Below the pieces are notes generated by a model that had not been told where the DNA came from, did not search any database, and worked only from the letters and a program-made list of their open reading frames with translations. Below, in pieces: positions 8,381 to 16,888 of a DNA stretch of 64,000 bases. The stretch spans positions 1 through 64,000 of the forward strand of contig CALVDQ010000002.1 in the NCBI GenBank assembly GCA_944326325.1, read 5' to 3'. Source of the stretch: an uncultured Bacteroidales bacterium. Its GTDB lineage: Bacteria; Bacteroidota; Bacteroidia; Bacteroidales; UBA932. Numbering within the stretch: position 1 is the first letter of the stretch; every line of letters starts with the position of its first letter. Position numbers and translations under genes: made by a program.

Positions 8381-8436
8381 GAGAGGGTGGATTCCGAATT
8401 CGGCCGGAGTCCACCTTCTCGTATGTCTTTCGTCAG
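8381..8436 (+). repeat. Intergenic hairpin repeat, copy 1
   Basis: GAGAGGGTGGA (8381-8391) pairs with TCCACCTTCTC (8410-8420), then ATGTCTTTC follows. The order (GGGTG stem, CACC(C/T)TC, then GTCTTTC) matches copies at 11309-11391 (minus) and 39938 onwards (plus). It lies downstream of the barrel gene on the same strand and may act as its 3' end signal, although there is no T tract. Confidence 0.5.
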
Positions 8437-8836
8437 TAAGGCCACATATCATCGGAAAACACCGGTGAAAAATCAGTGTCAGGCCAGGTTGTTCCATGGA
8501 TTTTCCCGGCGAATACACTCCATCCTCCGGCAGGATGACTGACTTCAGATTGGCACATCCGCTGAAAGCCATTTCCCCGACTGTCGTTATGTCTCCGTCA
8601 AAAGTGATTATGCCCTGTCCCCCGAAATACGTGTTGCTTGTAATCGTGAATCCCGGGCCGAAAACATTCTGACTGGTCGCGGGCAGGACTTTCCCATTGT
8701 CAGAGGAAGTGTAGAATATCTGGTTGCGGGGGATATTGCCGTTCTGGGTGATGAATATCTCGGCAAGGACATTGTCATCCCTGTCCAGAAGGCTGCCGGA
8801 CGATGTCCTGGACGTGACGGCAGTATCTGTTTCCAT
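8433..8836 (-). pseudogene. BspA-type leucine-rich repeat surface protein fragment
   Basis: The frame contains IFYTSSDNGKVL, ITSNTYFGGQGIITFDGDIT and FSGCANLKSVILPED, the linker and first LRR_5 repeat of BspA-like surface proteins. There is no signal peptide and no clear start: upstream codons run in frame towards the pnp terminator. After ILPED the frame loses similarity. A second frame (TTWPDTDFSPVFSDDMWPY, stop 8433-8435) fits better as the end, which suggests a frameshift. Intact members have hundreds of residues and many repeats, so this is a decayed fragment truncated at both ends. An alternative is a short, intact secreted protein, which I consider unlikely. Confidence 0.65.
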
Positions 8837-8879
8837 TTTTTGATTATCCGCGAATGAAGGGACTCCACGGACCGGTATG

Positions 8880-8916
8880 AAAAAGGGCGGGCCGGAATTA
8901 CTCTCGGCCCACCCTC
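8880..8916 (-). terminator. Intrinsic terminator of pnp
   Basis: On the minus strand GGGTGGGCCG (8914-8905) pairs with CGGCCCGCCC (8894-8885) and is followed by TTTTT. It lies about 35 nt after the pnp stop codon. Confidence 0.8.
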
Positions 8917-8948
8917 AGGTCCTGTATGTTTACGGAATTTCCGTTGTT

Positions 8949-11180
8949 TTATTTCGAAGATTTCTTCTCCGGACGTCTTCCTCCGGTTCTGCCGTTGCTG
9001 TCGCGGCGCGGTGCACGGTCGCCCTGCGGTCTCGGCCTGCGTTCCGGCTCTACATAGCCTTCCGGCTTCTCGATGAGGGCCCTGCGTGAAAGCCTCATCT
9101 TTCCGGTCTTCTCGTCGATTTCGAGGAGTTTCACATCCACTTCGTCACCTATGTTCAGGATGTCCTCTACCTTGTCTGTCTTGCCCCAGTCGAGCTCGGA
9201 AATATGCAGAAGGCCTTCTTTTCCTGGAAGAATTTCAACGAATGCACCGAATTCAAGGATGGATACGACCTTTCCATGGTATATCTGGCCGACCTCAGGC
9301 ACTGCGCATATACCGTTGATCCAATCCAGGGCCTTGTCCATGGACTCCTTGCCCTCTCCGAAGATATCCACGATACCTTCGCCGTTCTCCTCGGTGATGG
9401 TGATTGTTGTGCCTGTCTCCTTCTGTATCTTCTGGATGACTTCCCCGCCTTTGCCGATGACGGCACCGATGAAGTCGCCAGGGATGCGGATCTGGACGAT
9501 GCGCGGAACGAACGGCTTGTAGTCCGCTCTCGGCTCGCTGATGCATTTCATCATCTCGCCCATGATGTGCAGCCTGCCCTGACGCGCCTGCTCGAGAGCC
9601 TTCTCCAGGACCTCGTATGACAGTCCGTCCACCTTGATGTCCATCTGGGTGGCTGTGATTCCGTCTTTTGTTCCGGTTACCTTGAAGTCCATATCCCCGA
9701 GGTGGTCTTCGTCTCCGAGGATGTCGCTCAGGATAGCATATCTGTTGTTAGGGTCTTTCTCGTCGGTGATGAGTCCCATGGCGATGCCTGCTACAGGTTT
9801 CTTTATCTTCACGCCGGCATCCATCAGCGCGAGACATCCTGCGCATACTGTAGCCATTGATGAAGAGCCGTTGGATTCGAGAATGTCCGAAACCACACGT
9901 ACAGCGTACGGATTCTCCGGAGCAAGAGGCACCATCGGCTTGAGAGCCCTCCAGGCGAGGTTTCCGTGACCTATCTCGCGGCGTCCTACACCTCTTTGCG
10001 CCTTGGCCTCTCCTGTAGCGAACGGAGGGAAGTTATAGTGGAGGACGAACTGCTCGGTCTTCTGTACGAGTACTTCATCCAGCTCCTTCATGTCAAGCTT
10101 TGTACCGAGGGTGACAGTCGAAAGGGACTGGGTCTCTCCGCGGGTGAATATAGCCGAGCCGTGGGCGCATGGCAGATAGCCGGCTTCACACCATATCGGA
10201 CGGATCTGGGTGCTTGTACGTCCGTCGAGCCGGATGCCCTCGTCGAGGATCATGTTCCTCATTGCGGCCTTTTCCACAGCGTGGTAGTATCTTTCCACCA
10301 TCATCTGCTTTGCCTCCCTGTCCTCTTCCGGGAGAGTCTGGTAGAACTCTTCCTTCAGGGCGTCGAAAGCGTCGCTTCTCTCATGTTTCGGAAGGCCGGA
10401 CTTGGCGATGGCATAGCACCTGTCATAGCAGAAGGATTCTACGGACTTGCGCAGTTCCTCGTCATTCTCCTCGTGGCAGTAGGTCCTTTTGACGGTCTTT
10501 CCTGCCTCTTCCATCAGTTCCATCTGCACCTTGCAGTGCTTCTTGATCTCTTCATGCGCGAACTTGATGGCTTCGAGCATTTCTGCCTCGCTCACCTCGT
10601 TCATCTCGCCTTCCACCATCATTATATTGTCGTATGTGGCTGCAACCATTATGTCAAGGTCGCAGTTTTCCATCTCACTGAAAGCAGGGTTGATCTTCAG
10701 TTCGCCGTTTATCCTGGCTACCCTGACTTCAGAAATCGGACCTCCGAACGGAATGTCGCTCACGGCGAGCGCCGATGACGCCGCAAGCCCCGCAAGAGCG
10801 TCAGGCTGAATGTCTTTTTCAGCTGAGATAAGATTGATTGTGACGAAAACTTCCGCATGGAAATCTTCCGGGAACAGCGGCCTCAGGGCCCTGTCCACAA
10901 GCCTTGCCACAAGGATTTCCGCATCTGAAGCCTTCCCTTCACGTTTCATGAAGCCTCCTGGAAACCTGCCTGCAGAGGCGAATTTCTCCTTGTAGTCTAC
11001 CTGGAGCGGCATGAAGTCCACATCCGGTTTTGCTTCTTTGGCGCAAGTGACGCATGCGAGGAGCATCGTGCCCCCCATCTTAACCACAACAGAACCGTCC
11101 GCCTGCTTGGCGAGCTTGCCTGTCTCGATTTCAATTACCCTTCCGTCGGATAATTCGATTTTTTTGTTGATGATGTTCAT
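8949..11180 (-). CDS. pnp: Polyribonucleotide nucleotidyltransferase (PNPase)
   Basis: This 743-residue phosphorolytic 3'-5' exoribonuclease degrades mRNA, releasing nucleoside diphosphates. The order is RNase PH domain 1 (about 1-230), linker helix domain, RNase PH domain 2 (about 315-545, with [14 protein letters not shown] and the acidic [14 protein letters not shown]), KH domain ([20 protein letters not shown]) and S1 domain ([18 protein letters not shown]). The tail is strongly basic and Arg/Gly-rich, as in many Bacteroidota PNPases. It lies 230 nt downstream of rpsO on the same strand, the classical rpsO-pnp order, but separated by a hairpin repeat. The 230-nt leader may carry pnp autoregulation (inference). 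Confidence 0.97.
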   Translation of the reverse strand: MNIINKKIELSDGRVIEIETGKLAKQADGSVVVKMGGTMLLACVTCAKEAKPDVDFMPLQVDYKEKFASAGRFPGGFMKREGKASDAEILVARLVDRALRPLFPEDFHAEVFVTINLISAEKDIQPDALAGLAASSALAVSDIPFGGPISEVRVARINGELKINPAFSEMENCDLDIMVAATYDNIMMVEGEMNEVSEAEMLEAIKFAHEEIKKHCKVQMELMEEAGKTVKRTYCHEENDEELRKSVESFCYDRCYAIAKSGLPKHERSDAFDALKEEFYQTLPEEDREAKQMMVERYYHAVEKAAMRNMILDEGIRLDGRTSTQIRPIWCEAGYLPCAHGSAIFTRGETQSLSTVTLGTKLDMKELDEVLVQKTEQFVLHYNFPPFATGEAKAQRGVGRREIGHGNLAWRALKPMVPLAPENPYAVRVVSDILESNGSSSMATVCAGCLALMDAGVKIKKPVAGIAMGLITDEKDPNNRYAILSDILGDEDHLGDMDFKVTGTKDGITATQMDIKVDGLSYEVLEKALEQARQGRLHIMGEMMKCISEPRADYKPFVPRIVQIRIPGDFIGAVIGKGGEVIQKIQKETGTTITITEENGEGIVDIFGEGKESMDKALDWINGICAVPEVGQIYHGKVVSILEFGAFVEILPGKEGLLHISELDWGKTDKVEDILNIGDEVDVKLLEIDEKTGKMRLSRRALIEKPEGYVEPERRPRPQGDRAPRRDSNGRTGGRRPEKKSSK

Positions 11181-11308
11181 GTAATTCCTTTCAGTCCGCC
11201 TCCCCCGATGGGAGTTGATTCATACTTACTATTTTTCCTTCATATCGTAACCTGCATCCGGCCGCAGACTGATCTTTTGTTAGCCGGTCCAGGGGCTGAT
11301 TGCAATAA

Positions 11309-11391
11309 AGAATGCAAAGGGTCAGGATGGATTCAGTCTTTTGCTGAAAGACGTTAGAGGGTGACCGGAATCGTTTTCCGGTACACCCTCC
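11309..11391 (-). repeat. Intergenic hairpin repeat, copy 2 (after rpsO)
   Basis: On the minus strand GAGGGTGTACCGGAAA and TTCCGGTCACCCTC form a stem (11390-11357), followed by AACGTCTTTC, a second small hairpin GTCTTT/AAAGAC, then CTGAATCCATCCTGACCC. The same order with high identity is seen at 39938-40010 on the plus strand (CTGGACCCATCCTAACCC). It probably terminates or processes rpsO mRNA; no long T run follows the first stem. Confidence 0.65.
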
Positions 11392-11410
11392 TGCGTCTGA
11401 ATCTTCCTAT

Positions 11411-11686
11411 TTATCGGCGGAGTCCGAGCTCCTTGACGATGCTTCTGTATCTCTCGATGTCGACCTTCTTCAGATAATCGAGGGTACGACGTCTCTTTCC
11501 GACGAGCTTGAGCAGTGAAAGACGGGTCACATGGTCTTTCTTGTTGTTCTTGAGGTGCTCGGTCAGATGAGCGATACGGTAGGAAAATAGAGCAACTTGA
11601 CTCTCCGGAGAGCCGGTGTCTTTATTAGACTTTCCGTACTTCGCGAAAATCTCTTGCTTCTTTTCAGCTTGTAGATATTCAGCCAT
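11411..11686 (-). CDS. rpsO: 30S ribosomal protein S15
   Basis: The 91-residue protein binds the 16S rRNA three-way junction and is an early assembly protein of the small subunit. It shows the family signature [22 protein letters not shown] and the conserved [22 protein letters not shown] (given here as hallmark residues), ending in LGLRR. Length is normal. It has its own promoter and a leader hairpin, and precedes pnp on the same strand, as in most bacteria. Confidence 0.97.
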   Translation of the reverse strand: MAEYLQAEKKQEIFAKYGKSNKDTGSPESQVALFSYRIAHLTEHLKNNKKDHVTRLSLLKLVGKRRRTLDYLKKVDIERYRSIVKELGLRR

Positions 11687-11718
11687 TTTGCAAAAAGATT
11701 AATGTTAATAAAAAATTA

Positions 11719-11742
11719 TAAATCCCCATACAGAGGGATTTA
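11719..11742 (-). promoter_or_regulatory. rpsO: Hairpin in the rpsO leader
   Basis: TAAATCCC pairs perfectly with GGGATTTA (11742-11735 with 11726-11719, minus-strand reading). It lies in the 5' leader of rpsO, where S15 autoregulatory elements are known in other bacteria; this makes it a candidate site, not a proven one. Confidence 0.45.
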
Positions 11743-11749
11743 GCGGGCG

Positions 11750-11780
11750 CAAATTTAGACATAAATTCCAATAAAACAAA
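11750..11780 (-). promoter_or_regulatory. rpsO promoter
   Basis: On the minus strand TTTG (11780-11777), 19-nt spacer, TAAATTTG (11757-11750). Full consensus match, about 64 nt upstream of the rpsO start. Confidence 0.75.
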
Positions 11781-11834
11781 TATTTTCTGAAAAAGAAAGG
11801 TACGGCGCCGGAATCCGGAGGCCGCCGGCGTCTG

Positions 11835-11865
11835 TTTGTTATTTTGTAAATTTCCCCTATATTTG
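11835..11865 (+). promoter_or_regulatory. Promoter of the TPR regulator
   Basis: TTTG (11835-11838), 19-nt spacer, TATATTTG (11858-11865). Full consensus match; predicted leader about 60 nt to the ATG at 11932. Confidence 0.7.
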
Positions 11866-11931
11866 GCCTGCGGTTGCATGTACTGTCGCGTCCGGGACGG
11901 TGTTCCATAACGGGTCTCCTGTTTCCTGCGT

Positions 11932-13581
11932 ATGTGTTTTCCGCCAATTCTCGGAAACCGGTTAGTTAATAGTGTGGACAATATTCTGAAATTAATATAC
12001 TGCTGTCTTTTCATGCTGGGACTCTTCGGACTTCGCTGCGAAGCCATGATGCAGCGTGAGCCAACCCTGGATGAAGCCGCCGTGCTCATGTACGAATTCC
12101 CTGACAGCGCCATGGCCCTCGTGGAGAAGGTCGAGCCCCGCCTTGCGGCAGTGGAGCATGCGGAGGAGGAAAAGGCGGACAGCGTGGCCAACACCGTATT
12201 CAATTATTACAGGAAGCACGGCTCCCGCCGTGAGAAATTCGACATATACTATATCCTTGGCCGCTACCACCAGCTCCGAGGAAACGAGGAAGTGGCGATG
12301 TTCTGCTATGTCAGTGCAGACCAGTATGCGGGCGATGCCGCGGATCCTGTCCTGCCGGGATGCCTGTATTCCTCGATGGCCTCCCTTTTCGAGTACGGAT
12401 TCGACTACGCCAAGGCGGGGGAATACTATTCCAGAAGCGGAGACTGCTTTTTCGACGGCAGCAATTACGGGTACTATACCGAAGCGGGTATCCGTGCGGC
12501 CAGGTGCTATTTCTACCTCGGTGACGAGGAGAAGGCCCGGGCTCTGGTCGATGAGATAGAACCTTACAGGGAATACCTCGAGGACAGCAGCAAGGTCCGG
12601 TATTTCCGCCTTATACTGAATCTCGAACATGACATTTCGCCCGAAGACGTAATTTCTGCGATAAGTACCCTGGAAGATTCCGGAGGCAACGTTCGGGATC
12701 CCGGCGGACTGCTTGCCGTTTCTGACATATACCTCAAGTCGGGATTCGCGGATTCGGCCATGGTTTATCTCGGACGTTACCGGGAGGCGAATCCGGACTA
12801 CGGCTCCAACTCTACATATTATCTGAGGCTCTCCAACCTCTATGATACCCTCGGGCTTGAGCGCAAGGCCCTGGATGCCTACCGTAAGCACGTGTCCCTC
12901 AAGGATTCCACCTATATGGACAAGATCAGCGAGAATGTCCAGCTTGTCGCGGCCATGTACGACAGCTACGTCCAGATGTCCAGGTCGGAACGGATAAAGC
13001 GGATACTGTGGATCTCTCTCGGTGCCATAATATTGGTAGGAGCCGTTGTCGTAGTACATTTCAGACGCAAGATATGGAAGCAGGCCAGGCGGGCGGCGTA
13101 TCTCGAGGAGCTTTACCGCAACGTTTCCATGGAGAGGGACGCCCTTTCCAACATCAAGAAGAACTCCGTGACCATCGACGGGGCTACCAGGAATGTCATA
13201 GAAAACCGCCTTGTGGTCCTGGACGAGCTCCTGACCATGCGCCGTCTCGGCGATTATTCTCCACAGAAGGCCCTGGAGATGATAGAGTCGATCGCCCTCG
13301 ACCAGGACGCCTACCTCAATTCCCTCGGACTCATGTTCTCCCTGAGGCATCCCGAGTTTGCGGCATATCTCCGCGCCCGTCAGTTCACGACCTGGGAGAT
13401 AGGGTATTGCAGCCTCTATTGTATGGGCTACAAGGGCAAGGATATCGGGAATATCCTCAGTTCAAGCCGCTACTACAAGATCAACAGCGAGATCAGGAAG
13501 AAGCTCGGAATAGGGCCTACGGAGACGAATCTCGATATCTATCTCAGGAAAAAGATGGCTGAAGTCGAAAACCTGGAATAA
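11932..13581 (+). CDS. Membrane-anchored TPR regulator with C-terminal HTH (LuxR-like)
   Basis: The 549-residue protein has an N-terminal hydrophobic segment (LKLIYCCLFMLGLFGL), a long helical region with TPR-like repeats (about 45-340), a single membrane helix (ILWISLGAIILVGAVVVVHF, about 365-385), a coiled linker and a C-terminal helix-turn-helix region (FTTWEIGYCSLYCMGYKGKD then SSRYYKINSEIRKKLG) resembling LuxR-type DNA binding domains. This layout, with periplasmic sensor and cytoplasmic HTH, is common among Bacteroidota regulators placed beside SusC/SusD genes. It is directly upstream of SusC/SusD here and probably controls them in response to a periplasmic signal. Start choice: first in-frame ATG; a later ATG at 12013 is possible. 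Confidence 0.8.
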   Translation: MCFPPILGNRLVNSVDNILKLIYCCLFMLGLFGLRCEAMMQREPTLDEAAVLMYEFPDSAMALVEKVEPRLAAVEHAEEEKADSVANTVFNYYRKHGSRREKFDIYYILGRYHQLRGNEEVAMFCYVSADQYAGDAADPVLPGCLYSSMASLFEYGFDYAKAGEYYSRSGDCFFDGSNYGYYTEAGIRAARCYFYLGDEEKARALVDEIEPYREYLEDSSKVRYFRLILNLEHDISPEDVISAISTLEDSGGNVRDPGGLLAVSDIYLKSGFADSAMVYLGRYREANPDYGSNSTYYLRLSNLYDTLGLERKALDAYRKHVSLKDSTYMDKISENVQLVAAMYDSYVQMSRSERIKRILWISLGAIILVGAVVVVHFRRKIWKQARRAAYLEELYRNVSMERDALSNIKKNSVTIDGATRNVIENRLVVLDELLTMRRLGDYSPQKALEMIESIALDQDAYLNSLGLMFSLRHPEFAAYLRARQFTTWEIGYCSLYCMGYKGKDIGNILSSSRYYKINSEIRKKLGIGPTETNLDIYLRKKMAEVENLE

Positions 13582-13649
13582 CCGCCGGAATTCATAAAAA
13601 ATCGTACATTCGGAAGACTTTTGCTCTTTTGTAAAAGATAATCTACTGA

Positions 13650-13665
13650 TAATCAGCGGTGATTA
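13650..13665. promoter_or_regulatory. Perfect palindrome upstream of susC, candidate operator
   Basis: TAATCAGCGGTGATTA is a 6-4-6 perfect inverted repeat ending 21 bp before the -33 element of the SusC promoter. The position fits an activator site for the adjacent HTH regulator (inference). Confidence 0.5.
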
Positions 13666-13686
13666 AAGTTGCCGTTGTCAAACTTA

Positions 13687-13721
13687 TTTTTTGCCGGGCA
13701 AACTATTCAGGTTTAATTTTG
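13687..13721 (+). promoter_or_regulatory. Promoter of the PUL 1 susC gene
   Basis: TTTTTTG (13687-13693), 20-nt spacer, TAATTTTG (13714-13721). Consensus Bacteroidota promoter, with a leader of about 18-20 nt before the ATG at 13747. Confidence 0.7.
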
Positions 13722-13746
13722 CATCCCGAAATTAACTGAATCTGAT

Positions 13747-16700
13747 ATGAAGGGATGTAAATCGTTTTCCGGAACCGTTTCCGGAATCGTGGCGGCTGTC
13801 CTCTTTTCCCTGTTCCTTTTCCCGTCGCCGGTGTCGGCGCAGGAAGAGGAGGCCGGTGAAAGGTATGAGGTCAGCGGGACTGTCATGGATGAACTCGGCA
13901 ACCCTCTGGCCGGAGTCGCTGTCGTGATAAGGGGGCTTCCGGTCTCCGAGGGCGTGATCACGGACCTGGACGGGAAATTCAGCATCATGGCTCCGCCAAA
14001 ATCTACGCTCATGGTTTCGTATGTCGGCTACAGGGAAGTCAGGATGCCGATGGGCAGCAGGCGCAAGGTAGTGATCGAAATGTCCGAGGACACGGAATAT
14101 CTTGACGATGTTGTGGTCGTGGGTTACGGTACCCAGAAGAAATCCGACCTGACAGGTTCCATAGCTTCGGTAGATGCCAGGGACATAAGGAACGTGCCGG
14201 CCCGTACCATGGCTGAAGCCCTCCAGGGCAAGGTGTCCGGCGTAATGGTTTCCAAGAATGACGGTACTCCGGGAAGCGAATCCGACATAGTGATAAGGGG
14301 AGTGGGCTCCATCAACGGGCTCAACCCGCTTTTCGTGATAGACGGAGTGGCTGTAGGCAGTACTGCCGACTACAATCTCAGTGATATAGAATCTATAGAG
14401 GTCATCAAGGATGCCAGCGCGGCTGCCATATACGGGTCCCGTGCTGCAGGAGGGGTGATACTCGTGACCATGAAGAAGGGAGACTACAACTCCGCCCCGA
14501 GGCTTTCGTTCTCGGCCCGCGCAGGTATCAGGTCCCTTTCGGATATGTACGATCTTCTCGACACCAGGGACTTTGTCCGGGTGAAGCAGGCCTTGGGTGA
14601 GGATAACCCCGTGTTCAGCGACCCGGCTTCCCTGCCATATACGGACTGGCCGTCGGAGATATACCGCGACGGCATCGAGCACAGCTACAACCTTTCGCTT
14701 TCCGGCGGAAGCGGCAAGATAAGATATTATGCTGCGGGAGCATACGAAAGGGAAAACGGAACGCAGCTTTCCAGCTATTGGGAGAGGATTTCCGCAAGGC
14801 TGAACGTGGACTATGCCGTAAACCGGAAGGTGAACGTAGGGACCAGGATATATTTCGCCCGGATACGGGAGAACCCTTACACCCTTTCCTTCCCGTGGGT
14901 GTCCATACCTTATATTACTGTCACGAACCCCGACGGCTCATGGACAGGTGTCCCTACGGGAGTGGATACCGACGCCGGCAACCCGCGGGCGGACATCGCC
15001 AAGCATCATTACAAGTCTTCGGACCTCGTGGGAAACGCCGATCTGTTCGTGGACTGGAACATCTGGGACGGACTTAAACTCAACATTACCGGAGCGGCGC
15101 ATCTGGGCGGCGGTTTTGACGACCAGTATACCGAGGCCAGCAACCTGAGGCGTACCCCGGAGAGCGATAGCTATTACAAGTATCTCGACTACAGCGAGGA
15201 ATATACTTTCACATCCACGCTTTCATACGGGAAGAACTTTGCCGGGAAACACGATTTCTACGTAATGGCAGGCTTTGAGGCCAAAAACGCGAATTATTCA
15301 TACCTGAGCGCAACGGCTACCGATTTTCCGATAGACAATCCACAGTCTTTCGCGCTTTCCACAGTGGACGACAGGACTGCCTCGGGAACCTTGAGCTACG
15401 ATCGCTTCCTTTCGCTTTTCGCCCGCCTGACCTATTCATACGACAACCGCTATCTCTTCTCGGCCAACTTCCGCCGGGACGGGTCCCCGAAATTCGGTCC
15501 GACCCACAGGTGGGGCAACTTCCCTTCCTTCTCGGCCGGGTGGAAAATTTCGGAGGAGCCGTTTTTCAAGAGATGGAGCCAGACCTGGTTCAGTTCGGCC
15601 AAGCCCCGCATAAGCTGGGGAATCCTCGGAAACGATTCGGCCCTCGCGAACTATTCCTACCTTGCGTCCTTCAGCAATGTCACCCTGCATTCATTTGACG
15701 GCAGTTCGGCCGTGGCGGGATACAACAATGTGAAGGTCATCAACGAGGACATCAAATGGGAATCCATCTATACCCTCGACGTCGGGGTGGACCTGGAGTT
15801 CTTCAGGAACAAGCTGGCCGTGTCGTTCGACTGGTACCAGAGGATAACCAGGGACATGATATATTCTATCTCGGTGCCCAATTCTTCCGGGATCAATACC
15901 TTGCCTGGCCTCGGGACCATGGCTACCATGCCTGTGAACCTCGGGAGGATCGACAATACGGGATGGGAGCTTCTCGTGACCTACAGGAACAATGTCGGAG
16001 GCTTCAACTATTCTGTCAGCGCCAATGTTTCCCAAAACAGGAACAAGGTGGTGGACCTGGGCCTGCCGACAGCCTATATCTACGGCGGAGGCGGACATCC
16101 GTTTTCCGGTACAAGTCCTTGCAAGACGGTGAACGGGATGCCTATCAGCAGTTTCTGGGGTCTTCAGACGGACGGGATGATAACTTCGCAGGAAGAGATC
16201 GACGCTCTGAACGCCAAGGCTCAGGCCAACGGATACGACTACTACCATCAGCGTCTTACCGGAGTCGGGGACCTGAAGTTCGTGGACCTCAACGGGGACG
16301 GTACCATAAATGACGATGACCGTACCTTTATCGGGAATCCGTGGCCGGATGTCCAGTTCGGTTTCAATATTTCCCTGGACTACAAGGGGTTTGACCTTGT
16401 GGCCGACTTTACCGGGGTTGCAGGGAACGATATCCTGAACCTCTCGAAGGCCTATACGCAGAATATGGTCCAGAGTTCCAACACTACAGCCGAGATTTTC
16501 AAGGCTTCGTATTTCCTGGGAAACGGAATTACAGACAGGCCGAGGGTGTCGGCAATTGATGACGCCAACGGCGGCGCGATAGTCAAGGACCCGAACCTCA
16601 ACTACAGCACGTATTCCGATTATTTCATAGAGGACGGCTCATATCTGAAACTGAAAAACGTCACCCTGGGGTACACTTTCCCGCGGAAATGGACCAGAAA

Positions 16701-16878
16701 GGCGAAGATTGACAGGCTGAGGATATATGTCACAGGAAGCAATCTGCTGACTTTTACGAAATTCACGGGGCTTGACCCGGAATTTGCCGGAGCGACCAAG
16801 ACTGCATACGGAGTCTATTACGGCAGTACGTATCCCCAGACCAGGATGGTGGCTTTCGGGGTTGACATAAGTTTTTGA
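13747..16878 (+). CDS. SusC/RagA-family TonB-linked outer-membrane receptor
   Basis: The 1043-residue protein has a Sec signal peptide ending PVSA, a carboxypeptidase-like regulatory domain (EVSGTVMDELGNPLAGVAVV), a TonB-box-like DDVVVVGYGTQKKSDLTGSI, a plug domain (ALQGKVSGVMVSKNDGTPGS, VDASDIRNV-like segment) and a 22-strand barrel that ends in MVAFGVDISF. It imports a glycan or other large nutrient across the outer membrane with its SusD partner, which starts 10 nt downstream. There is no STN domain, in line with control by the adjacent TPR/HTH regulator instead of an ECF sigma/FecR pair. Confidence 0.93.
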   Translation: MKGCKSFSGTVSGIVAAVLFSLFLFPSPVSAQEEEAGERYEVSGTVMDELGNPLAGVAVVIRGLPVSEGVITDLDGKFSIMAPPKSTLMVSYVGYREVRMPMGSRRKVVIEMSEDTEYLDDVVVVGYGTQKKSDLTGSIASVDARDIRNVPARTMAEALQGKVSGVMVSKNDGTPGSESDIVIRGVGSINGLNPLFVIDGVAVGSTADYNLSDIESIEVIKDASAAAIYGSRAAGGVILVTMKKGDYNSAPRLSFSARAGIRSLSDMYDLLDTRDFVRVKQALGEDNPVFSDPASLPYTDWPSEIYRDGIEHSYNLSLSGGSGKIRYYAAGAYERENGTQLSSYWERISARLNVDYAVNRKVNVGTRIYFARIRENPYTLSFPWVSIPYITVTNPDGSWTGVPTGVDTDAGNPRADIAKHHYKSSDLVGNADLFVDWNIWDGLKLNITGAAHLGGGFDDQYTEASNLRRTPESDSYYKYLDYSEEYTFTSTLSYGKNFAGKHDFYVMAGFEAKNANYSYLSATATDFPIDNPQSFALSTVDDRTASGTLSYDRFLSLFARLTYSYDNRYLFSANFRRDGSPKFGPTHRWGNFPSFSAGWKISEEPFFKRWSQTWFSSAKPRISWGILGNDSALANYSYLASFSNVTLHSFDGSSAVAGYNNVKVINEDIKWESIYTLDVGVDLEFFRNKLAVSFDWYQRITRDMIYSISVPNSSGINTLPGLGTMATMPVNLGRIDNTGWELLVTYRNNVGGFNYSVSANVSQNRNKVVDLGLPTAYIYGGGGHPFSGTSPCKTVNGMPISSFWGLQTDGMITSQEEIDALNAKAQANGYDYYHQRLTGVGDLKFVDLNGDGTINDDDRTFIGNPWPDVQFGFNISLDYKGFDLVADFTGVAGNDILNLSKAYTQNMVQSSNTTAEIFKASYFLGNGITDRPRVSAIDDANGGAIVKDPNLNYSTYSDYFIEDGSYLKLKNVTLGYTFPRKWTRKAKIDRLRIYVTGSNLLTFTKFTGLDPEFAGATKTAYGVYYGSTYPQTRMVAFGVDISF

Positions 16879-16888
16879 TCATTACGCA

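Noticed and set aside
11679..12203. Minus-strand ORF of 174 aa
   Set aside because: Overlaps the TPR regulator start and the rpsO leader; its frame is an antisense shadow and the promoters on both strands would lie inside it.
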